Positions 57,450-64,000 of a stretch of DNA of 64,000 nt are shown in pieces. The notes under the pieces are model-generated. The model saw only the letters and a program-made list of their open reading frames with translations. It was not told the origin of the DNA and did not search any database. This DNA is from Thinopyrum elongatum (lineage: Eukaryota > Streptophyta > Magnoliopsida > Poales > Poaceae). The position numbers were made by a program, and so were the translations under genes. Where the stretch lies: the NCBI GenBank assembly GCA_011799875.1, contig CM022303.1, positions 66,915,601 to 66,979,600 of the forward strand, read 5' to 3'. Position 1 is the first letter of the stretch. Each line of letters starts with the position of its first letter.

Positions 57450-60233
57450 TTAGCTTCTTCCTCTCCCTCTTACTCCTCTACCTCCTCTACCTCCTCTTCG
57501 TCCCCGGTTGCCTCGTCCACGACCAGTACCACTGGCAGTGACGAAAGTGGGACAATTAGTGTCCCTATGGCCAAATTCATTGCATAGAATGCATTGCCTA
57601 GTCGGACCTCCTGCTTCAGATTCATCCATATCATTCCGGATGCGCTGACACTGCCGTCTACCTCTACTTGTACGCATATGCTCTGGGTTTGGAATGTAAC
57701 GCCTTTCAGCGGGGTTGACGTTGTTGAAGTTACCCATTGATCGAAAACCCATCAGCTCACCTGTCCAGGTATTGAGGACAGACTCTTTCAGAAAAAATGG
57801 AGACACAAACAATATTGCGTCCATTCCAAGCTGCCCGCAAGCAGCAAGTACATGTGAGCAAGGTAGGTGAAACAATTTCGGTTTGTTGCATGTGCACTCA
57901 CAAGTTGGCCAGGCTTCATTTCCAATTTTCACCTCATGCGTCCTCAACTCATTTGCACATCCGAATTTGTTGTTGACTAAGCGGACCTCAAACCTTCTCT
58001 CTTGATTACCGATGGCGACTACAGTGTGTGACCTAGCTTTTTGCATCTTGTTGTCCATGTACTTCGTCACTCTTTCACAGTAATGTGTATTCGGGTTGTT
58101 CAACATATGATGCTCTGCTTTTTGACGTCTATCTCTGAAATACTTCACGGTGCCATAGAAAATACCCTCAACGATGGCTGTAAGTGGCAAAGCCCGGTTT
58201 CCTCTGAGGACAAAGTTGTATGTTTCCGCGAGGTTGGTTGTCATGACACCGTACCTTGCTCCATGTGTGTCATGTAGCAAAGACCACCTCTCCAGAGGCT
58301 CATGCTCAATCCACTGCTCAAAGGTTTTAATCGACCTTCCGAGCCTTCTCCTAGTACCAGGCGGGTCAAAGCCTGGCAGGTCACATAACCCAACAGGCTC
58401 CTCCTCCACGGCCGCTGATCCTGTTGCCAACTGTGCAGCTACTGCTTCAACATGTGCCCTCACCGCTGCATCTCTTGCAGCTTTCCTGTCCCTAACGTGT
58501 CTCTGCGTGCACACATTAAGTCTGCCACGTATCAAATTGTACTTCCATGACTGGTTCTGCTTGCAGAGTTTTTTGAACAAATTCATCAGGCTCTTATTTC
58601 TGAACTGCGAGAAGAAATTAGCCCCCAGATGGCGCATGCACCAACGGCTCTGCAAGTCCTGCCATGGAGTTTGTTCCTCAGGGCCTGGGTTTGTTAGTGT
58701 CCTTATCGCACTGAGTATACCTGCATGCCTGTCATGAAGGATGCACACATTGGGCTTCTCCTTCACAACTGATATTTTCAACTGCCTGAAGAACCATGTC
58801 CAACTTTCAATGTTCTCACTCTCCAAAAAAGCAAATGCGAGTGGGACAACTTGATTTTGGCTGTCTTGACCTATGGCTGTTAGGATCTGACCCTTGTACT
58901 TGCCAGTGAGAAAAGTACCATCTACACATATCACCGGTCGGCAATGCCTGAAAGCTTCGATGCATACACCGAAAGAGAAGAAGAGACGATGCAGCACCCT
59001 CACAGTTGGGAACTCTGGCATGAAGAGGTCTTGGATATCGATATAGGTGCCTGGATTCCGCTGCTGCAGTGTGTCGAGGAGCTGGACAACAGAGTCATAT
59101 GCATCAAAATAAGAACCAAATCTCCTCTCAAGCGCCGCATGCTTAGCCCTCCAAGCCTTGCCATAAGAAATTCTGTACTTCAACCTGGCGAAGACTTTTG
59201 TCTGGATTGCCTTCACTTCCATAGCTTTGCCCTCCACTATCTCATCGTAAAACAACCGAGCAATAAGCGTCGATGAAAGGTTGGCATGATCTTGAGGGAT
59301 GCAGGGAATAAGACAAGTGTGATTCACTAAGTCGCTGATCACCCAACTTGTGCCATACTTAGGGAGATAGCCGTGCACCCTGGCGGGACAATCTGTGTTC
59401 TTGCATACCATTGTCAGGTATTTCTGACTTGACACCTGAGCTGTGAAAACCCTTTGCGTGGACATTGCCCAATTTATTATTGCATCCTTAAGAGCTTCCT
59501 TGTTGGGATACATAGCACCCGTCGCAATATTGTTCTGGTGATATTGCCAGGCAGAATCATGTCCATCGTTCACCATCATTGCAGATGAGAAATCATGATT
59601 CCATGATGCAGGATTCGGGACCTCCTCTGCATTTTCATCTTCATCCGACTCGTCAGAATCATCGGCATGACCCCTATCAACATCGGTGTCTTCTTCTTCC
59701 ATCAGGTCCTGCGTGTGCCCATCTACCTCGTCAGCGTCCACCTCGCCACTGTAATCACCATCGGCATTTCCTCCTTCTACCTGACTACTCTGCCCTGGTT
59801 CGTAACCATCATCTCCAGCATTTGACATAGATAACTGCCTCCCTCCACTGCTCTGCCCAGGATCGTAGCCACCCTCGCCTTCATGTGCAGTGACCTCCTT
59901 CACGACGGGAAGCACTAAGGCAATAGGATTGCATCCCCTGCGTTCGCAACCTTGAAACCACCGCACCCACTCGGAGTCTCGCTCTATTGGCCTCAAATAA
60001 AAGTAAATTATTGAGCTTGACCGTGTCCACAATGCATGAACACCGACGGTGTGTGTTTCTGTATCAAGCCCTAAACTTCCTGTAATCCATTCTTTCAACT
60101 GACTGACAGACCATGTTTGAGGTGCGCTCATTGGCACCTCTATGTGAGTGAATTCACTCAGATCAGCTCCCATGTCAGTTGTTTGGACTGTACCAGGACC
60201 GTAGTAAAATTTGAACGTCACTACATCAGACAT
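57450..60233 (-). CDS. mudrA-like: MURA/MuDR-type transposase, intact
   Basis: 927 codons without interruption. Residues 1-105: PB1-like N-terminus. 150-205: acidic linker. 255-310: MuDR DNA-binding zinc finger of WRKY-GCM1 type (C277, C282, H305, C307). 430-690: DDE catalytic domain with D438 in CVDGTF, D501 in ILHDRHAGI, the WCMRHL motif at 531-536, and E670 in TNLAETYN. 778-794: SWIM finger (CEC...CSH). 881-894: CCHC knuckle CILCNEFGHRDTNC. 905-927: Arg-Gly-rich tail. It catalyses cut-and-paste transposition at the TIRs with 9-bp duplication. Its start MSDVV is the first Met of the frame. All key residues are present, so it may be functional. Confidence 0.95.
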   Translation of the reverse strand: MSDVVTFKFYYGPGTVQTTDMGADLSEFTHIEVPMSAPQTWSVSQLKEWITGSLGLDTETHTVGVHALWTRSSSIIYFYLRPIERDSEWVRWFQGCERRGCNPIALVLPVVKEVTAHEGEGGYDPGQSSGGRQLSMSNAGDDGYEPGQSSQVEGGNADGDYSGEVDADEVDGHTQDLMEEEDTDVDRGHADDSDESDEDENAEEVPNPASWNHDFSSAMMVNDGHDSAWQYHQNNIATGAMYPNKEALKDAIINWAMSTQRVFTAQVSSQKYLTMVCKNTDCPARVHGYLPKYGTSWVISDLVNHTCLIPCIPQDHANLSSTLIARLFYDEIVEGKAMEVKAIQTKVFARLKYRISYGKAWRAKHAALERRFGSYFDAYDSVVQLLDTLQQRNPGTYIDIQDLFMPEFPTVRVLHRLFFSFGVCIEAFRHCRPVICVDGTFLTGKYKGQILTAIGQDSQNQVVPLAFAFLESENIESWTWFFRQLKISVVKEKPNVCILHDRHAGILSAIRTLTNPGPEEQTPWQDLQSRWCMRHLGANFFSQFRNKSLMNLFKKLCKQNQSWKYNLIRGRLNVCTQRHVRDRKAARDAAVRAHVEAVAAQLATGSAAVEEEPVGLCDLPGFDPPGTRRRLGRSIKTFEQWIEHEPLERWSLLHDTHGARYGVMTTNLAETYNFVLRGNRALPLTAIVEGIFYGTVKYFRDRRQKAEHHMLNNPNTHYCERVTKYMDNKMQKARSHTVVAIGNQERRFEVRLVNNKFGCANELRTHEVKIGNEAWPTCECTCNKPKLFHLPCSHVLAACGQLGMDAILFVSPFFLKESVLNTWTGELMGFRSMGNFNNVNPAERRYIPNPEHMRTSRGRRQCQRIRNDMDESEAGGPTRQCILCNEFGHRDTNCPTFVTASGTGRGRGNRGRRGGRGGRGVRGRGRS

Positions 60234-60254
60234 CTCGGCTCACCTAATCTTTTT

Positions 60255-60900
60255 CCAACAATGACAGACAAGTATTAAGCAACAACTTTAAATATCCGCA
60301 CTACTAAATATTTGACATGTATATATATTACGGAATATTAACGGAGCAACTAAAAAAATTCACACACCTACAAATATATTACAAATATTTGCCGGAGCAA
60401 CTCCAACTACTGACACACCTAAATATTTGACATCCACATATAGTACGGAATATTACCGGAGCAACTTCAAATATTCACACAACTAAATAGTTGACATCTA
60501 AATATATTTACGGATACTGCCGGAGCAAATAACTATAATCGCACACCTAATTTTTTTTCAGCAATGACAGACAAGTATTAAGCAACAACTTTAAATATCC
60601 GCACTACTAAATATTTGACATGTATATATATTACGGAATATTAACGGAGCAACTAAAAAAATTCACACACCTACAAATATATTACAAATATTTGCCGGAA
60701 CAACTACAAATATTGACAGATTTAAATATTTGACATCTACATATATTACGGATATTACCGGAGCAACTCCAAATACTGACACACCTAAATATTTGACATC
60801 CACATATAGTACGGATACTACCGGAGCAAATAACAATAATCAAACACATAATTTATTTCACATCGAAACATATTACCGGAGCAACTACGAAAAATAAAAT
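60255..60900. repeat. tandem repeats upstream of the transposase
   Basis: A block of about 150 bp starting ATGACAGACAAGTATTAAGC at 60261 recurs almost unchanged at 60564 (303-bp period). Inside both, shorter units TACGGA(A)TATTACCGGAGCAAC plus CACACCTAAATATTTGACAT recur every 60-75 bp. It sits in the presumed transposase promoter. Confidence 0.88.
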
Positions 60901-61249
60901 GTGTGTTGAAATATACCCTTGAAGCGTGCGAGCGAACGACGAACGGCGGCCTTCAATCACCGGAACCGGAGCCGGAAACTCCACCAAACTACCGGAGCTT
61001 CACCTCCACCACACTGCCCCAGCTTCACCACCACCACCTCCACCTCCACCGCCGCCACAACCTCCACCAATGTGCTAAAAAAATGCTCCAACAAAATTCT
61101 CACCACGACCACCATGAGCTACCCCATCAATAGATCGAGGTCTCCCTTGGCTCCCCTAACTAGGTAGAACCCATTCACGGTGCTCAATCCGCAAAAAACC
61201 GCCTCATTTTGGTGTAGAAATTGGAGGCATTTCTTGTAAGAAAGAGGAG
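60901..61249. other. MULE-1 interior between repeats and right TIR
   Basis: Contains CCGGAACCGGAGCCGG and a CCACCACCTCCACCTCC run, probably the transposase 5' leader and TIR-proximal DNA; overlapping ORFs of about 80 codons are low complexity. The matching C-rich run in MULE-2 is at 34660-34830. Confidence 0.45.
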
Positions 61250-61549
61250 AAAGAAAGAACAGAGAGGAGGAGCTGCAGCGCGAGGAGTGGGACAAAGGAA
61301 GGAGAAAGGAGAAAGGAGAAAGGAGAAGGAGCCAGCCGCCGTGGGGCCCGCACCCTGTCGGCCGGCAGCTGGCCGATCGGCCTGCTGTCGGCCTGTGGTG
61401 GGCCCAGTCGGCCTGCTGTGGGCCGATCGGCCTGCTGTGGGCCGATCGGCCTGCAGCGGGCCGATGGTGTATTATTTTTGAAAAAAATTCATCTAGCGTA
61501 ATATTTTTGAAATTTAATAAAAAAAATGTATTATTTAAAAAAAATTAGC
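61250..61549 (-). repeat. MULE-1 right TIR
   Basis: The reverse complement starts GCTAATTTTTTTTAAATAAT and shares the ATTACGCTAGATGAA block, the GGCCGATCGGCC words and the CTCCTTTCTCC run with the left TIR. Confidence 0.9.
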
Positions 61550-61869
61550 CATTTTGTACACGAAGTGCATCCAGTTTTTCCCGTAACCCTCTCAATTTTT
61601 TAGCACATGCTATGTGGGTGAAATGATGATACCATGCCAACTTTCAACCTTTTCAGAGTTCATTTGTAGTTCTTTTCAATTTTAGGGTCATTTAGCTCAA
61701 AAAAAATCAGTAAATGCATGAAAAAAAGCAAATGAAGTCGGAAAGGGTTGAAAATTGATGACAGTGAAGCACCCTAACTATTACAAAGATTTCCTACGGT
61801 TTGTCCAAAATGGGACTTTCCAGATATATATATATATAAGTCCGGAAACTCACTAGAGAAGAAAGTGAT

Positions 61870-62489
61870 GACAGTGAAGCCGGTCACATCTCAGAGAGGG
61901 ATCTTTGGGTGTAAAACTTTTTCTTCGCGTCTGTCCCTTTGCGCCGTAACAACGGACAATCTTCATCATTTAACTGGATGCTCGGGTCAATATTCACTTT
62001 GACGAGAAGCCAGACGGGACTTTCATACTGAGCAGGCATTCAAAGAAGATTTCCTTCTCTTCTTTGGTCAGATCTTAGCTGGCATGACCCTGATGTATGC
62101 CGTCTTTTCCGTGCATACGTTGCCTCTTCTTCAGCTTCTTCCCGCATTGCCGGCTCAGCTTCTTCCCCCATTGTTGTACCATCGTACTCAGGGAACCCGT
62201 CATGGCCAGGATAGCTGTCGTTGTACTCTTCTTCTTCATTGTCTTCCATCATAACCCCTCTTTCTCCGTGCTTGGTCCAAATATTACAGTGGGGCATGAA
62301 ACCGGACTCAAACAGGTGGGCGTGAATGGTTCTTGACTTAGAGTAATTCCGATCATTCTTACAGCCAGCACATGGACAAGACATAAAACCATCAGCCCGC
62401 TTGTTTGCCTCAGCCGCAAGCAGAAAAGTACGCACGCCATTAACGAACTGAGGAGAGCATGGGTCATCGTACATCCATTGCCGGCTCAT
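61870..62489 (-). pseudogene. CACTA TNP2 transposase remnant, internally deleted
   Basis: From ATG 62489 the minus strand gives MSRQWMYDDPCSPQFVNGV, FMSCPCAGCKNDRNYSKSRT, HLFESGFMPHCNIWTKHGER, the transposase-associated zinc domain of CACTA TNP2. The tail then runs in another frame into KEIFFECLLSMKVPSGFSSK (about 61998-62056), a motif that normally lies several hundred residues downstream. The catalytic part is therefore deleted and the join frameshifted. Its orientation marks the right end as the 5' end of the outer CACTA. Confidence 0.8.
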
Positions 62490-62581
62490 CTTCATTACAC
62501 GGCACCGAAAAGACCAAATTAATACAAGTTCATACATAAAGTTCATACATACTTATTCTCATAAAACAACATACAAACTCT

Positions 62582-63032
62582 CTAGCTAAAGCATTTAAAT
62601 GCAACAACAAATGCGATCAAGATCGCAACTAAGGTAACAATTGATCCAACAGCATAATGATACCAAGCCTCACTATCAATGGCATATTTTCTAATCTTTA
62701 TAATCTTCAAGTGCATTTTCTCCATCTTGATCTTGTGATCATCGACGACATCGGCAACATACAACTCCAGTTTCATCTTCTCTTCTTCAATTCTTTTCAA
62801 TTTTTCTTTCAAATACTCGTTTTCATTTTCAACTAAATTTAACCTCTCGACAAAAATATCTATGTCGGTTGGAATTTCCGGTTCACATACCTCCTAGATA
62901 AAAATATGTATGTCAACTTGATGGGCATAATTTTTCATAAACATGAAATGCAATAAATAGTTATAAAAGAGAATATACCACATCCGAATCATAAACCGGA
63001 CGAGGGCCGACGGGGACGGATATCAAAACCAT
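62582..63032 (-). CDS. CACTA-associated coiled-coil/transmembrane protein
   Basis: Two exons, 62979-63032 (MVLISVPVGPRPVYDSDV) and 62582-62893 (EVCEPEIPTDIDIFVERLNL... ), with GTATAT donor and CTAG acceptor, give 121 residues. A charged coiled coil (EKLKRIEEEKMKLELYVADV) is followed by KYAIDSEAWYHYAVG and a C-terminal hydrophobic helix (SIVTLVAILIAFVVAFKCF). I know it as a recurrent small ORF in Triticeae CACTA elements next to TNP2, with no known function. The frame is open. Confidence 0.7.
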
Positions 63033-63544
63033 GCCACTATGTATAACAAATAACGTACAGGTAAGAAAATTATTCAAGTAACTATATATCTAAATCACAC
63101 AAATATGATTTTTTTTTATATAAAAAAGATAAGAACAAGAGGCTACCAAGGTGGTGCCGGCGACGGGACGGTGTGGGCGATCGACGGTGGTCGTTAGGAC
63201 GGATACGGGAAGGCACTAAGTAAACCATACATACATATGCAAACTAAGAGTTAATTTGAGCTCAAATTGCATGTAAATCAAATAAACTACCACATATAAT
63301 TACTCCCAAACTAAAACCCACAAATCACTATACTTATATAGCATTGCAACAGCTAATCTAGCAATGAGAGATGAAAGGACAAAGTTGCTAAACTTTGTGA
63401 TCACTCGGATGGATGGGGGGCCTTCAAATCTTGACAAATTTTGGCAAAAATGAAGGATGAGCTCGAGCAATGGGGAAGAACAGAGGAGAGGAAGGAACGA
63501 AAGGGGAAAACAGAGAGAAATAGGCTCGGGCTCGACGAAGGGTT

Positions 63545-63848
63545 TATATAGAGGCATCTTTAGTCCCGGTTGGTTATACAAACCGGGACTAAAGGTCAAT
63601 CTCTAGTCCTGGTTCGTGCCACGAACCAGGACTAAAGGTGTTGGTGGGGCCCCAGCCTGACACCAGCCTGCCACCACCTCTTTAGTACCGGTTCGTGGCA
63701 CGAACCGGTACTAGAGGTCCAACACGAACCGGCACTAATGAGCGCCGCCCGCCTAGCCGTTGGAACCGGCACTAATGGTCACATTAGTGCCGGTCCGTAT
63801 TTGAACCGGGACTAATGAGGTGAACATTAGGTCGTTCTTCTACTAGTG
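63545..63848. repeat. subterminal repeats at the 5' end of the outer CACTA
   Basis: Six inverted pairs such as CTTTAGTCCCGGTTGG/CCGGGACTAAAGG and TTAGTACCGGTTCGTG/CACGAACCGGTACTAGAGG fill the segment up to the terminus. A TATA-like TTTATATAGAGG at 63543 may serve the minus-strand genes. Confidence 0.8.
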
Positions 63849-64000
63849 GATACTCAGGAACTTTATCTAGTTTACAAGATCAACTCAGGTGCTTTAAGTG
63901 AAAACTAATCATTGTATGAAAATGTTCAGATGACAGAGCTACGTGGAAGTGTAAAACATGGATGCGGTTCCTTGTATGTTTCACAAAGATGGGGTCAAAT
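63849..64000. repeat. host upstream unit resumes
   Basis: TTGTATGAAAATGTTCAGA, GGAAGTGTAAAACATGGAT and GATGGGGTCAAAT match 24585-24690 (CTGTATGAAAATGGTCAAGA, GGAAATGTAAAAAAACATGG, CTGGGCTCAAAT). With TTCTTTCCCTATG at 45658 on the other side, it shows that the outer CACTA interrupted another copy of the bark-storage-type upstream unit. A gene copy may follow beyond the window. Confidence 0.6.

Larger units (their letters stand above)
51834..61549 (-). mobile_element. MULE-1, 9.7-kb long-TIR Mutator-like element with PMD gene
   Basis: A perfect 9-bp TSD CATTTTGTA flanks it (51825-51833 and 61550-61558). TIRs start GCTAATTTTTTTT and continue through ATTACGCTAGATGAA to subterminal GGCCGATCGGCC palindromes; the first ~95 bp of the two ends differ at only a few sites. 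Contents in order: ORF1 (+), ORF2 (+), PMD gene (-, broken), MURA-type transposase (-, intact). It inserted into the outer CACTA 27 bp right of the nested CACTA. The intact TIRs, TSD and transposase make it the best candidate for a recently active element here. Confidence 0.95.
45694..63848 (-). mobile_element. large composite CACTA element
   Basis: Ends CACTAGTGCAGAATTGGGC (45694) and GTTCTTCTACTAGTG (63848) are flanked by GAT at 45691-45693 and 63849-63851. TTTAGTCCCGGTT and TTAGTGCCGGTT subterminal repeats crowd both ends. Minus-strand genes inside are a TNP2 remnant, a coiled-coil/TM ORF and a B3-like ORF. It also hosts a nested CACTA and MULE-1. An internal subterminal-like cluster at 48245-48430 suggests that two related elements have recombined. 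Outer flanks rejoin host unit sequence similar to 24.5 kb. Confidence 0.88.

Noticed and set aside
57090..57453. CRISPR-like array of 30-bp units
   Set aside because: The units are contiguous with no unique spacers, in plant nuclear DNA inside a MULE; it is a simple tandem repeat.
58174..58737. 187-codon plus-strand ORF within the transposase
   Set aside because: Antisense shadow of the intact minus-strand transposase; no motifs.

Overview
The window is nuclear DNA of a grass, almost certainly a Triticeae species (wheat, Aegilops or a relative). It holds BARE1/Angela-type copia LTRs, Stowaway MITEs, large CACTA elements with TTTAGTCCCGG subterminal repeats, long-TIR Mutator-like elements (MULEs) and a grass-type plastid insertion. 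There is almost no ordinary host gene content: the one recognisable host gene is a truncated bark-storage-protein/nucleosidase-like gene near 20.8 kb. All calls come from reading the sequence; no database was searched.

Layout. 1-895: terminus of a CACTA element. 896-3937: a fragment of a host repeat unit broken by a Stowaway MITE and a 2.8-kb TTA-flanked PIF/Harbinger-like element, which itself carries a BARE1/Angela solo LTR with a perfect 5-bp TSD. 4308 to about 14505: a plastid insertion (NUPT) of about 10.2 kb with psbD (split), psbC (frameshifted), trnS-UGA, psbZ, trnG-GCC, trnfM, trnG-UCC, trnS-GCU, a matK 5' stub, trnK exon 1, rps16 (nonsense) , trnQ and psbK. Its three blocks (A+, B inverted, C+) are permuted relative to the plastome, and psbD is cut within a few bases at the A/B break. 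14.5-20.4 kb: GC-rich flank, then AT-rich repeats, an inverted duplication and MITEs. 20.4-28.2 kb: a bark-storage-like gene remnant followed by tandem copies of its upstream region without genes; one copy holds a LINE/SINE-like retroposon with a 15-bp TSD. 28.2-30 kb: a broken Myb/NAM-associated gene of the type carried by PIF/Harbinger elements. 31466-35331: a deleted MULE (MULE-2). 35870-44230: a degenerate BARE1/Angela-like copia element inserted at codon 10 of another copia gag-pro gene. 45694-63848: an 18.2-kb CACTA element (GAT TSD) that hosts a nested CACTA (49283-51804, ATA TSD) and a 9.7-kb MULE (MULE-1, 51834-61549, 9-bp TSD). The last 150 bp return to the host repeat unit.

The most notable system is MULE-1. 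It has near-identical TIRs, an uninterrupted 927-residue MURA-type transposase (zinc finger, DDE, SWIM and CCHC knuckle), a plant-mobile-domain (PMD) gene on the same strand, and two divergent small ORFs that I do not recognise. ORF1 is conserved in MULE-2 despite different TIR ends. All three plus-strand ORF promoters (two in MULE-1, one in MULE-2) share a TATA/leader block preceded by arrays of TTTCCCGC/TTTCGCGC words, which resemble plant E2F sites.
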